From NCBI RefSeq assembly GCF_014656055.1, contig NZ_BNBR01000001.1, forward strand, positions 310,001 to 374,000: 64,000 nt of DNA, written 5' to 3'. Made by a program: the position numbers and the translations under genes. The notes under the pieces were generated by a model. The model did no database searches, was not told where the DNA came from, and saw only the letters and a program-made list of their open reading frames with translations. Source of the DNA: Streptomyces griseosporeus (lineage in GTDB: Bacteria > Actinomycetota > Actinomycetes > Streptomycetales > Streptomycetaceae). This document shows, in pieces, positions 1-8,243 of the stretch. The stretch's first letter is position 1. Every line of letters begins with the position of its first letter.

Positions 1-2
1 CG

Positions 3-1691
3 CTGCGCCCGCTGCCCGTCGGCGCCACGGGCGAGATCTACGCCATGGGTGCGTGCCTGGCCGACGGTTACGAGGGACAGCCGGACCTGACAGCGGAGCG
101 CTTCGTCGAACTCCCCGCCCGGCCCGGCCACCCTGCCGGCCCGCGGGCCTACCGCACCGGCGACCTCGGCTACACCCTCCCCGGCGGCGACATCGTCTGC
201 CTCGGCCGCACGGACACCCAGGTCAAGATCCGCGGTTTCCGCATCGAACCGGCCGAGGTCGAACTCCATCTCACCGCGACACCCTCCGCCCGCGCCGCGG
301 GCGTCAGCGAGGCCGCGGTGGTGGCCCGGGGCGAGGGCCCGACCTCGTTCCTGGCCGCGTTCCTCGTCGCCGACCCGGGCAGCGTCGACCTGGACGCGAC
401 CCGGCGGGAGCTGCGCGCCCAACTGCCGGGCCACATGGTCCCCTCGCACCTGGAGTGCCTGCCCGTCCTCCCCCGCACCCCCAGCGGGAAGCGCGACGAC
501 GCCGCCCTGCGCCGCATCCCGCTCACCCGCCGTGCGCTCACCTCCGCCGCTCCGTCCGACGCGCTGGAACGGCGGCTGGCCGAGATCGCCGCGGAGACGC
601 TCCAACTGCCCGCGGTGGGAGCCCACGACGACCTGTTCCAGCTGGGTGCGACCTCCCTGACCGTCATGCGCCTGGTCATCCGCATCGAACAGGCCCTGGG
701 CACGGCCGTTCCGGTCTCGGCCCTGATCACGGCGCCCACGATCGCGGAACTGGCCGCGTACCTCAGGGCCGGCGAGGCCGGATCCGCCGCCGTACAAGGC
801 CCCTTGATCGCCCTGCGGAACTCCGGAACGCGGCGCCCGGTGTTCCTCGCGCACCCCACCGGCGGCAACGTGCTGTGCTACCTGCCGCTGGCCCGGGCAC
901 TCCCGCCCGACCAGCCGCTCTACGGCTTCCAGGCGGCCGGACTCGCGCCGGGCACCGCGCCCTTGCGCACCGTCCCGGAGATCGCCCGCAGTTACGTCGC
1001 CGCGATGCGCGCTGTCCAGCCGCACGGTCCGTACACCCTCGGCGGCTGGTCCTTCGGCGGGCACATCGCCTTCGAGATGGCCGCCCAGCTGAGGGCCGCC
1101 GGCGAAGAGGTCGCGGAGGTGCTCCTCATCGACTCCGACGCCCTGGACCACAGCACCGGCCGCCCCGAGGTCGACGGGCTGTCCCTCATGACCTGGTTCT
1201 TCTGGGAACTGCTCTGGCTGGACCGCGGCGGCGACGTGCCGGCCGACGCGTTCCGCGCCCTGCGCGACGAGGACGACGCCTACGCGAGCGTCCGCGAACT
1301 CGCCGTACGCACCGGCATGCTCGCCGCCCACGACGCCGACACCTCCCTGCGCCGCGTCTTCGAGATGTTCCGCGCGAACTGGGACGCCCTCATCGACTGG
1401 CGGCCCGCCCCCACCGACCAGGACCTCGTCCTGATCCGCGCGCAAGGTTCGCTGCCCGACGTGCTCAAACCCGTGCACGACCGCGCCGGAAGCCTCTACC
1501 ACGAACCGGCCAACGGCTGGCGGCGGCTGACCACGGGTCACGTCCGCGTCGTGGACGTGCCGGGGGACCACATGCAGATCGTGCAGGACCCGTACGTACG
1601 CCACGTCGCGGCGGTCCTCACCGAGGCGACCGGCGCCGACACCGCGGAACGCCGTCCGACGCCGTCGGCTCACATCACAGGGAGGTACTGA
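3..1691 (+). CDS. Nonribosomal peptide synthetase C-terminus (A-PCP-TE), 5'-truncated by window
   Basis: This is the end of an NRPS that activates a substrate as an adenylate, loads it on a carrier protein and releases the product. The frame is open from the first bases. It starts inside an adenylation domain (GEIY, then LTAERF), followed by core A7 YRTGDLG, A8 GRTDTQVKIRGFRIEPAEVE and the A10 lysine in PRTPSGKRDD. The carrier domain shows LGATSL, with the phosphopantetheine serine near visible residue 217. A type I thioesterase follows, with nucleophile GWSFGG near residue 349 and a C-terminal histidine in GDHMQ. No condensation domain is visible downstream of the A domain, so this is a terminal or stand-alone A-T-TE unit. 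Substrate cannot be read because cores A3-A5 lie outside the window. The ribosome site of the next gene lies in its last codons. Confidence 0.93.
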   Translation: MRPLPVGATGEIYAMGACLADGYEGQPDLTAERFVELPARPGHPAGPRAYRTGDLGYTLPGGDIVCLGRTDTQVKIRGFRIEPAEVELHLTATPSARAAGVSEAAVVARGEGPTSFLAAFLVADPGSVDLDATRRELRAQLPGHMVPSHLECLPVLPRTPSGKRDDAALRRIPLTRRALTSAAPSDALERRLAEIAAETLQLPAVGAHDDLFQLGATSLTVMRLVIRIEQALGTAVPVSALITAPTIAELAAYLRAGEAGSAAVQGPLIALRNSGTRRPVFLAHPTGGNVLCYLPLARALPPDQPLYGFQAAGLAPGTAPLRTVPEIARSYVAAMRAVQPHGPYTLGGWSFGGHIAFEMAAQLRAAGEEVAEVLLIDSDALDHSTGRPEVDGLSLMTWFFWELLWLDRGGDVPADAFRALRDEDDAYASVRELAVRTGMLAAHDADTSLRRVFEMFRANWDALIDWRPAPTDQDLVLIRAQGSLPDVLKPVHDRAGSLYHEPANGWRRLTTGHVRVVDVPGDHMQIVQDPYVRHVAAVLTEATGADTAERRPTPSAHITGRY

Positions 1692-1692
1692 C

Positions 1693-2913
1693 ATGGCTGG
1701 TGGTGCCGTCGGGAAGAAGGCCCTCGTCATCGGCGCGGGCATCGGCGGTCTCGCCGCCGCCGTCGCGCTGCGCCGGATCGGCATGGACGTCGAGATCTAC
1801 GAGCGGGCGCCGGCGCTCAAGCCCGCCGGTTTCGGTATCTCCGTGGGCGCCAACGCCATCCGCGCGCTGGCCACCCTCGGGCTCGACCTCGGCCTGGCAC
1901 GGCGCGGCCAGGTGGTCGAGCAGATGAAGTTCATGACGCCCACCGGGCGCCCTCTGTTCGACCTCCCGCACGCCCGCGTCGACCGCGAGGCCGGCGCCCC
2001 CACCATCTGCCTGTACCGCGGGGACCTGCAGGAAGCGCTGTGGGAGGCCGCGGGCGACACCCCCCTCACCCTGGGCGCGACCGCGCTGGGCTACGAGACG
2101 TCGGACGACGGTGTGCGGGTCCGGTTCATCGACGGCAGCGAGGCGTACGGCGACGTGCTCGTCGGTGCCGACGGCATCCGTTCGGTGATCCGGGGCCAGG
2201 TCGCCGGAACCGGGCCGTCCGCCCCTCGCTACGGCGGCTTCCTGTGCTGGCTGGCCATCACCGAGTTCGCCCACCCCAAGTTCCCGACGGGTTTCAGCGG
2301 ACACTACTGGGGCGCGGGCCGCCGCTTCGGCATCCATGACGTGGGGCACGGACGGTTCTACTGGTGGGGCAGCCTGAACGTGCCCGAGCGTGCCGCCCGC
2401 ACCCATACCGTCGACAAGGCCGAGATCCTGCGCACCTACGCGGGCTGGGCCGACGAGGTCACCGCGGTGGTACGCGCCACACCCCAGTCCGCCATCATGG
2501 CCACGCCCTGCCAGGACCGGCCCTTCCTGGACCAGTGGGGCGACGGCCGCGTGACGCTGCTGGGCGACGCCGCCCACCCGATGCTGCCGAGCCTGGCCCA
2601 GGGCGGCAGCTCCTCCATCGAGGACGCTGTCGTACTGGCCGGGCAGCTGAACGCGGCCGACCGGATCGGCGGACTGACCGCCGCGCTGCGCTCGTACGAG
2701 GACGTCCAGCGCGACCGGACCCGCACGATGGTCGAGGTCTCGCGTTCCATGGCCCGCCTGGAGCAGCTGGAGCACCCCGCCGCGCGCCTGCTGCGCGACA
2801 GCGCCGCCCGCGTCATGCCCAGCGCCGTCCTCGCGGGACTGCTGCGCAGAACACTCATCTACCCCGGAGCGGACCAGCCGGTTGCCGTTCCCGAGCTCGG
2901 AGGTCACTCGTGA
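1693..2913 (+). CDS. FAD-dependent monooxygenase (aromatic hydroxylase type)
   Basis: A 406-residue flavoprotein hydroxylase of the p-hydroxybenzoate/salicylate hydroxylase family, expected to oxygenate the NRPS-derived product using NAD(P)H and O2. The N-terminal Rossmann motif GAGIGGLAAA (about residues 16-25) is followed by an acidic FAD-ribose residue in EIYERA, the DG motif in VGADGIRSV (about 156-164) and the FAD-phosphate motif GDAAHPMLP near residue 290. The usual GQG is written AQGG. The start follows GGGAGG, which overlaps the stop of the synthetase one base upstream, so the two genes are probably translationally coupled. It is a tailoring enzyme by context; regiochemistry is not inferable. 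Confidence 0.92.
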   Translation: MAGGAVGKKALVIGAGIGGLAAAVALRRIGMDVEIYERAPALKPAGFGISVGANAIRALATLGLDLGLARRGQVVEQMKFMTPTGRPLFDLPHARVDREAGAPTICLYRGDLQEALWEAAGDTPLTLGATALGYETSDDGVRVRFIDGSEAYGDVLVGADGIRSVIRGQVAGTGPSAPRYGGFLCWLAITEFAHPKFPTGFSGHYWGAGRRFGIHDVGHGRFYWWGSLNVPERAARTHTVDKAEILRTYAGWADEVTAVVRATPQSAIMATPCQDRPFLDQWGDGRVTLLGDAAHPMLPSLAQGGSSSIEDAVVLAGQLNAADRIGGLTAALRSYEDVQRDRTRTMVEVSRSMARLEQLEHPAARLLRDSAARVMPSAVLAGLLRRTLIYPGADQPVAVPELGGHS

Positions 2914-3323
2914 ACAGCCCCGCGAACGGAACCAAGGCCACCGTCGAGCGCTACCTGCGCGCGATCGCGGACCGTGACGCCGCCACCGTCCTGGAACTCC
3001 TCGCCGACGACGTGGAGTTCCGCATCGCCGGCGACCACCCGGTGTCCGGGACGTGGAAGGGGCGCGACGCGGTGGTGGGCGGCTTCCTCCTGCCGCTGGG
3101 CGAGCTCTTCGACCCGGACGCCGGCTACACGATCGAGGTGCGCAGCATGATCGCCGACGGGGAGCAGGTCGCCGTCGAGTGCCTCTCCCGCTCCGTGACG
3201 AAGGACAAGGTTCCCTACGAGAACGCCATCGTGTCCGTCTACACGGTGGCGGACGGCCGGATCACGCGCATGCACGAGTACTTCGACACCGCGTACTTCA
3301 CCAAGACGCTGGCCGCCCGATGA
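2910..3323 (+). CDS. SnoaL-like / NTF2-like small protein
   Basis: A 137-residue protein with a cystatin-like alpha+beta barrel pattern: an N-terminal helix pair around ERYLRAIADRDAATVLELLA, then WKGRDAVVGGF and a C-terminal strand YTVADGRITRMHEYFDT. In antibiotic clusters such proteins act as cyclases, isomerases or hydroxylase partners. The GTG start overlaps the stop of the monooxygenase (GTGA), and its own stop overlaps the start of the next gene (ATGA), so it is made in step with them. Starts further upstream in this frame would lie inside the monooxygenase gene. The exact reaction is unknown. Confidence 0.85.
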   Translation: MNSPANGTKATVERYLRAIADRDAATVLELLADDVEFRIAGDHPVSGTWKGRDAVVGGFLLPLGELFDPDAGYTIEVRSMIADGEQVAVECLSRSVTKDKVPYENAIVSVYTVADGRITRMHEYFDTAYFTKTLAAR

Positions 3324-4069
3324 CAGGCACCAGGTTGCTCGCCGCCCCGGAACCGGCACTGCACCCCCTGTCCGCCGGGTACCTCGACGACTTCTACCGG
3401 GACGGCAGCGGCGCCTGCGCGATCATGAGCGTGGCCCACTTCCCCGACGAGGTCCTGGCCTTCCTGCAGTTGGAGTGTCTGGCGGCGTTCCAGGCGGCGG
3501 TGGCCGAGCGGTGCGACGCGGTCGTCGAACTCGGCTGCTTCGACGGGCGGGCCCTGGAGGTGGCGAGGGCCGCCGGGATCCCGTACTGCGGCGTGGACGT
3601 CAACGGCACCGCGGTGGCCGCACTCCGCGAGCGCATCCGTGACGAAGGACTCGACGCCCAGGCCACCACCCTGGTCGGCGACGCGCAGGAGTCCGTGCGC
3701 TGGTCGGCGCAGGTCCCCGGCCGGCGCCCTCTGATCGTGCTTCCGTTCAACCTCCTGGGGAACCTCCCCGACCCCCGGCGCGCGCTGACGGGGCTGCGTG
3801 CGCTGGGCGGCACCATCCTCATCTCCGTCTTCAACGAGCAGCCCCGCACCACCGCCGTACGCAGGGCCTACTACGCCCGCTGCGTGACAGGTCTGGCGGA
3901 GCCGGCCCAGGGCCGTTACGGCGGCGCCGTCTTCCGGGGCGCGCGGGGCTTCTGCTCGGAGTCGTTCAGCGCCCCCGCCCTCCACCGCCTCCTGCGGGAG
4001 TGCGGCCTGGTGATCCGCTCGCAGACCGCCAACCGGCTGGGCCGCTCCCTCGCCGTACGCGGGGCCTGA
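3320..4069 (+). CDS. Class I SAM-dependent methyltransferase-like protein
   Basis: A 249-residue protein with a Rossmann methyltransferase core. Motif I is VELGCFDGRAL (about residues 68-78), followed by an acidic ribose-binding residue in YCGVDVNG and the post-II segment LIVLPFNLLGNLPDP. It is expected to methylate the cluster product or a precursor. The ATG overlaps the stop of the SnoaL-like gene (ATGA). The last 18 bases, which encode the C-terminal residues and the stop, are the first copy of a tandem repeat. Substrate is unknown; the position between oxygenases suggests O- or C-methylation of an oxidised aromatic. Confidence 0.8.
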   Translation: MTGTRLLAAPEPALHPLSAGYLDDFYRDGSGACAIMSVAHFPDEVLAFLQLECLAAFQAAVAERCDAVVELGCFDGRALEVARAAGIPYCGVDVNGTAVAALRERIRDEGLDAQATTLVGDAQESVRWSAQVPGRRPLIVLPFNLLGNLPDPRRALTGLRALGGTILISVFNEQPRTTAVRRAYYARCVTGLAEPAQGRYGGAVFRGARGFCSESFSAPALHRLLRECGLVIRSQTANRLGRSLAVRGA

Positions 4070-4120
4070 CCGCCGTCCGCGGGGCCTGAACCGCCGTACG
4101 CGGGGCCTGAACCGCTGTCC
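4051..4120. repeat. Tandem repeat of about 21 bp spanning a stop codon
   Basis: Three full copies and a partial fourth of a unit containing CCGTACGCGGGGCCTGA begin at 4051, 4071, 4092 and 4113. The first copy encodes the last residues and TGA stop of the methyltransferase; the others lie downstream. Copies alternate between GTACGC and GTCCGC. It fills most of the 86-bp gap before the P450 gene. Confidence 0.85.
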
Positions 4121-4155
4121 GCGCCGCAGCACGACCGACACCCGAAGGACACCCG

Positions 4156-5418
4156 ATGACCACGAACCCGTCCGAGGCAGGCGTGCTCCACCCCGCCGAC
4201 GCCGAGCTTTTCCGGCTGTTCTCTCCGGAGGGGCAGCGCGACCCGTTCCCGAGCTACGCCCGGCTGCGCGCCCTGGCACCCGTGCACGTGAGCGAGGCGC
4301 TCGGCGGCGCGTTCGTGACCGGGTACGACGCGGCGTGCGCGGTGCTGTCCGGTGAGAAGTTCGGCACGGTGGGCGCGGAGTGGTTCGACAAGAACCAACC
4401 TGGCTGGCGTGACAGTCCGCTGCTGGTCAGCGTCTTCTCCTCGCTGGCCGGGGCGAACTCCCCCGACCACACACGGCTGCGCAGGCTGGTCGCGCGGGCG
4501 TTCAACGTACGGCAGATCGAGCAGGTCAGGCCCTACACCGCCCAGCTGACCGAACAGGCCCTGGACGCCATGGCCGAGCGGGCCGCCAGCGGCGAAGCCC
4601 CGGACATCCCCTCCCAGTTGGCCCTGCCCGTGACGATGGGGACCATCGCCCGACTGGTGGGCGTGCCGCCGGAGGACCTGGGCCCCTTCGACACGTGGAT
4701 CCGCAAGGCCGGCGTGGTCTTCGAGATGTCGGTGCCGCCTGAGGTGCTGGCCGAGGCCGACGCCGCGTACACCCACGTACTCGACTACTTCACCGCTCTG
4801 GTCGCCGAACGCCGGAAGTCGCCGGACGACGACCTGTTGTCGGCACTGATCGCGGTACGCGACGCGGACGGTGACCGGCTCGGTGCACAGGAACTGGTCG
4901 ACCTGCTCGCCTTCGTCTTCGGGTCGGGATTCGAGACGACCGCCGGACTGATCGGCAACACGGTGGTCACGCTCGCCTCACACCCGGACCAGATGGCCGC
5001 GCTGCGAACGGTCCTTTCCACCGCACCGGACAAGCTGGGGCCGGTGATCGACGAACTGGGCCGCTTCGACGGTTCGGTGCAGGCCACCCGGCGGATGGCG
5101 CTGGAGGACGTGGAGGTCGGCGGTGTCACGATCCCCGCAGGCACCGCCACGATCGTCTTCCTGGGCGGCGCCAACCGCGATCCCGCCCGCTTCCCCGACC
5201 CGGACCGCCTCGACCTGCACCGCACGGACGCCCGCCCCCTGAACATGGGCCTCGGCGTCCACTACTGCCTGGGCGCGGCGCTGGCCCGCCTCGAAATGGA
5301 AGAGGTCCTGCGCCGCCTGTACGGCAGGCATCCCAGCCTGCGCCTGGCGGACACGCCGGTCCGGACGCCTGGGCTGCAGTTGTATCGGTATGAGTCGATT
5401 CCGGTTGTGTTGAACTGA
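4156..5418 (+). CDS. Cytochrome P450
   Basis: A 420-residue bacterial P450. The I-helix oxygen-activation region reads FGSGFETTAG, the K-helix ExxR is ELGR in DELGRFDGSVQ, and the heme loop is GLGVHYCLGAALARLE near residue 360 with the axial cysteine. The usual aromatic residue at the start of the heme loop is methionine (NMGLGVHYC), a mild departure. It needs external ferredoxin and reductase, and none is encoded here. It is the last gene of the biosynthetic block, separated from the methyltransferase by the repeat, and has GAAGGA upstream of the ATG. It probably performs a late oxidation. Confidence 0.94.
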   Translation: MTTNPSEAGVLHPADAELFRLFSPEGQRDPFPSYARLRALAPVHVSEALGGAFVTGYDAACAVLSGEKFGTVGAEWFDKNQPGWRDSPLLVSVFSSLAGANSPDHTRLRRLVARAFNVRQIEQVRPYTAQLTEQALDAMAERAASGEAPDIPSQLALPVTMGTIARLVGVPPEDLGPFDTWIRKAGVVFEMSVPPEVLAEADAAYTHVLDYFTALVAERRKSPDDDLLSALIAVRDADGDRLGAQELVDLLAFVFGSGFETTAGLIGNTVVTLASHPDQMAALRTVLSTAPDKLGPVIDELGRFDGSVQATRRMALEDVEVGGVTIPAGTATIVFLGGANRDPARFPDPDRLDLHRTDARPLNMGLGVHYCLGAALARLEMEEVLRRLYGRHPSLRLADTPVRTPGLQLYRYESIPVVLN

Positions 5419-5518
5419 GGGCATCGGCGCGGGGCGAGAGACGCGGGTGTCCGCGGTGCGGGATAGGTCCGCCCTACGGGGTGTGCCGGCAGCGCGTAAC
5501 CGGCTGAACGCCGGCATG

Positions 5519-5534
5519 CCGCCGCCTGCGGCGG
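5519..5534. terminator. GC-rich hairpin between convergent genes
   Basis: A CCGCCG-CCTG-CGGCGG stem-loop lies between the P450 stop and the stop of the small minus-strand gene. It has no U-run, as is common in actinomycetes. It may serve both directions. Confidence 0.45.
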
Positions 5535-5553
5535 GGTGCGTGCCGTTGCCGGG

Positions 5554-5757
5554 CTAGAGGCCCAGGTCGAGGGCCAGACACGAGTAGTACTTCCAGGCGC
5601 CCTCGGGGTCGTAGGCGGCATGTGCCCCGCCGCTCGGCCCGGCCTCCGCCCCCTCGGTCATTTCCTCGAAGCGGATGCGCTCGGGGAGCCTGCCGAAGCG
5701 CGCGTGCCGGGCCGCCGCGGCGGCGGCGTCGCCGGTGTCTTCCGTGTTCATGGCCAT
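5554..5757 (-). CDS. Small acidic conserved hypothetical protein
   Basis: A 67-residue protein beginning MAMNTEDTGDAAAAA and ending in WKYYSCLALDLGL. It is alanine-rich at the N-terminus with no signal peptide or membrane segment. I do not recognise a functional domain. The start is supported by GGAGGAG six bases upstream. A 23-bp CGTCACC-N9-GGTGACG palindrome sits about 70 bp upstream and contains a TTGACA on this strand, so expression is probably under the same control as the hydrolase genes that follow. Confidence 0.7.
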   Translation of the reverse strand: MAMNTEDTGDAAAAAARHARFGRLPERIRFEEMTEGAEAGPSGGAHAAYDPEGAWKYYSCLALDLGL

Positions 5758-5826
5758 GGTCCACTCCTCCGGTCGTGGATGGCGTTACCCCTGTCGGGGG
5801 GACTGCCTCAGCGTGCGCCGCACATG

Positions 5827-5849
5827 CGTCACCTGTCAAGCCGGTGACG
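5827..5849 (-). promoter_or_regulatory. Operator copy A, CGTCACC-N9-GGTGACG palindrome
   Basis: A perfect 7-bp inverted repeat with a 9-bp spacer. Read on the minus strand it contains TTGACA, usable as a -35 box for the small gene starting at 5757. It is one of eight identical-length sites in this window; see the ABATE/CGNR regulator at 17913. Confidence 0.8.
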
Positions 5850-5882
5850 GCAAATCGTCCATGGGGTTCATCGCTCGGGAGG

Positions 5883-6893
5883 TCAAACCGTGATGGTCTT
5901 GTACTCGGTGTAGGTGCCGATACCGACCGCGCCGTACTCGCCGGCCGATTCCGCTGGCCTTGAAGCCGCCGAACGGCCCGTAGAAGGCGACGGAGGCACC
6001 GTTGACGGTGACGGTGCCGGTACGGACGCGACGGGCCACGGCCAGGGGCGCGCTCCTCGTCGGCGGACCAGACACCGCCGGAAAGGCCGTACTCGGAGTC
6101 GTTGGCGATGCGCATCGCGTCGTCCTCGTCGTCGTAGGCGATGACCACCAGAACCGGGCCGAAGGTGTCCTCCTGCGCGATCCGCCTGGAGTTGTCGACG
6201 TCGGCGAAGACGGTGGGCGTCACGTAGTTGCCCTTCTCCAGGCCCTCGGGGATCTGCGGGCCGCCGGTGACCAGGCGGGCACCTTCCTCCAGCAGTTCGG
6301 CCAGGAAGCCCATGCTCGGCGAGTTCTCCGGCGACACCTTCAGGATCACGGAGTTCCCGGTCACCAGGGCCGGGATGATCTTGGAGGTGGCCGATGAGAA
6401 GGGCGAGTTCCACGGGATGACCGCGGCCACGACGTTGACCGGCTCTCGGCGCACCACGCCGCGGACCGGGGAGGCCGGATCGGAGGGAGCCAGGGTCTCT
6501 TCCCACCCGAACTCCTCCGCCACCTTCAGGTAGGCGTTTGCCTGGCGGGTCAGGCCGGGCCGCCCGGCACGCGCGAACCAGCCCGCCGAGCCGTTCTCCA
6601 GGGAGATGAGCTCCGCGATTCTCTCCGCGTTCTCCTCGCGCAGGGCGTTGAACCGGCGCAGCACAGCAATCCGCTCGGCCGGCGGCGTCAGCCGCCACAT
6701 GCCCTCGTCGAAGGACTCCCGGGCGGCGGCGACCGCACGGTCGATGTCGTGCGGTTGCGCCTGGGCGGCGCGCGCGATCACCGACCGGTCGTGCGGCGAG
6801 ACGATGTCGAGCAACTGCGGGTCGCGCCCGGACAACGGGCCGCCACCCGCGGCGCGTCACCCGTACGACGCCGTCAGCCGATCGCACCGTCAT
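5883..6893 (-). pseudogene. Decayed aldehyde dehydrogenase
   Basis: Three frames together spell an NAD-dependent aldehyde dehydrogenase: LDIVSPHDRSVIA, PVNVVAAVIPWNSP, YVTPTVFADVDNS, EDTFGPVLVVIAYDDED, FGGFKASGIGR and a C-terminal TYTEYKTITV. About 160 residues are missing in frame between NSVILKVSPENSP and EEGARLVTGG (near 6280-6300). This removes the ELGG segment and the catalytic cysteine, so the product would be inactive. Single-base gains are inferred in a run of four C near 6045-6048, near 5940, and near 6835, where the frame opens only with TTG. A start at the ATG ending at 6893 would restore an N-terminus. It diverges from the hydrolase at 7033 and shares operator copy B. Confidence 0.85.
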
Positions 6894-6964
6894 GTGACTG
6901 ATGTGCCTGGATTCGCCACCGACGAGAGTGAGTGGAGGCAGCCCGGCCCGGACACGCGGTGACG

Positions 6965-6987
6965 CGTCACCTGTTTGACAGGTGACG
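6965..6987 (+). promoter_or_regulatory. Operator copy B, CGTCACC-N9-GGTGACG palindrome
   Basis: Perfect 7-bp arms, 9-bp spacer, with TTGACA at 6975-6980 on the plus strand. It lies between the decayed ALDH (minus) and the exported hydrolase starting at 7033. The site therefore covers the probable -35 region of the hydrolase promoter. Confidence 0.85.
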
Positions 6988-7032
6988 CACTGCGTGCAAG
7001 GGTCACACGACACGCACAACGGAGGAGTTCAG

Positions 7033-8106
7033 ATGATCAACAGGCGTACCTTCAGCAAGGCCGTGGGCATGGGCACCGGCGCGGCCGCCGTGGCACTGAC
7101 CGGCCTGCAGGGCCAGGCGTCCGCCGCGTCCGCAAACACCGCCGCGCAGCCGTCAGGCGGGGCGGCTCCGACCGTCCCCGCCGTCACGCCCGGCACCCAC
7201 ACCGCCTTCCCCACGCTGAAGCGCGTCAAGGCGGGCGTCCTGGACGTCGGTTACGCCGAGCTCGGTCCACACCACGGCCCGGCCGTCATCTGCCTGCACG
7301 GCTGGCCCTACGACATCCACAGCTACGTCGACGTCGCCCCGCTCCTCGCCGACCTGGGCTACCGCGTGATCGTCCCGTACCTGCGCGGCCACGGCACCAC
7401 GCGCTTCCTGTCCAGCCGTACGCCCCGCACCGCCGAGCAGTCCGCGATCGCCCTCGACATCATCGCCCTGATGGACGCGCTCAAGATCGACAAGGCGGTT
7501 CTGGCCGGCTTCGACTGGGGTTCGCGCACCGGCGACATCATCGCCGCCCTGTGGCCCGACCGCGTCAAGGCGCTGGTCTCCACCAGCGGTTACGTCATCA
7601 CGAACCGCAAGGCGCAGCTGGCGCCCGCCGCTCCCGCCGTCGAGCACAACTGGTGGTACCAGTGGTACTTCGCCACCGAGCGCGGCAAGAAGGCGATGGA
7701 GGACCCCGACGAGCGTCTCGCCCTGTGCCGCTACGTGTGGACCCTCGTCTCCCCCAACTGGGACTTCGACGACGCCACGTACCAGCGCACCGCCCAGGCC
7801 TTCCTCAACCCGGACTACGCCGCCATCGTCCTGTTCAACTACCGCTGGCGCATCGGCCTCATCGACGGCGAACCCCGCTACGACCGTTACGAGCAGCAGC
7901 TCTCTGCCCAGCCCTCGATCGGCGTCCCCACCATCACCCTGGACCCGGCCCTGGACCCCTTCACGCCGCCCGGTGACGGCTCCTCCTACCGCAGCCACTT
8001 CACCGGCCCCTACGAGCACCGCACCATCGCGGACATCGGCCACAACCTGCCGCAGGAGGCGCCCACCGTCTTCGCCCAGGCGGTCGTCGACGCCGACCAC
8101 CTCTGA
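7033..8106 (+). CDS. Exported alpha/beta hydrolase, epoxide hydrolase-like
   Basis: A 357-residue alpha/beta hydrolase with a twin-arginine signal (NRRTFSKAVG, then a hydrophobic stretch ending in ASA), so export is folded via Tat. The oxyanion segment is CLHGWPYDIHS (HGxP). The nucleophile elbow is AGFDWGSR, with aspartate rather than serine, and the C-terminal histidine is in DIGHNLPQE. An Asp nucleophile with HGxP is the signature of epoxide hydrolases and related dehalogenases. The start at 7033 is supported by GGAGGAG at 7021-7027. Operator copy B lies 46 bp upstream. The natural substrate is unknown. Confidence 0.85.
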   Translation: MINRRTFSKAVGMGTGAAAVALTGLQGQASAASANTAAQPSGGAAPTVPAVTPGTHTAFPTLKRVKAGVLDVGYAELGPHHGPAVICLHGWPYDIHSYVDVAPLLADLGYRVIVPYLRGHGTTRFLSSRTPRTAEQSAIALDIIALMDALKIDKAVLAGFDWGSRTGDIIAALWPDRVKALVSTSGYVITNRKAQLAPAAPAVEHNWWYQWYFATERGKKAMEDPDERLALCRYVWTLVSPNWDFDDATYQRTAQAFLNPDYAAIVLFNYRWRIGLIDGEPRYDRYEQQLSAQPSIGVPTITLDPALDPFTPPGDGSSYRSHFTGPYEHRTIADIGHNLPQEAPTVFAQAVVDADHL

Positions 8107-8131
8107 GGGACCGCGCGGCACTTCATTACCT

Positions 8132-8154
8132 CGTCACCGCCTTGACAGGTGACG
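8132..8154 (+). promoter_or_regulatory. Operator copy C1, CGTCACC-N9-GGTGACG palindrome
   Basis: Perfect arms with TTGACA at 8142-8147. It is the upstream member of a pair whose starts are 40 bp apart, in front of the exported hydrolase at 8244. A weak -10-like CACATT follows at the right distance. Confidence 0.85.
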
Positions 8155-8171
8155 ATCATTTCTGACACATT

Positions 8172-8194
8172 CGTCACCAGTCAGGGAGGTGACG
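8172..8194 (+). promoter_or_regulatory. Operator copy C2, CGTCACC-N9-GGTGACG palindrome
   Basis: A second site with perfect arms but no TTGACA in its spacer. It is placed over the probable transcription start of the gene at 8244. Its start is 40 bp from that of C1, close to four helical turns, which would put two bound dimers on the same face of the DNA. Confidence 0.83.
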
Positions 8195-8243
8195 CTTCCG
8201 GCGAAACCGGTCCTCACATTCGAAAAACCGAGAGGGGTCTGTC

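Noticed and set aside
53..1927. A 624-codon open frame overlapping the NRPS and monooxygenase
   Set aside because: Arg/Pro-rich composition typical of an off-frame reading of high-GC genes; the other frame contains all NRPS motifs.
6045..6048. ALDH frameshift as programmed frameshifting
   Set aside because: The catalytic core is deleted in any case, so a programmed shift would not give a working enzyme.
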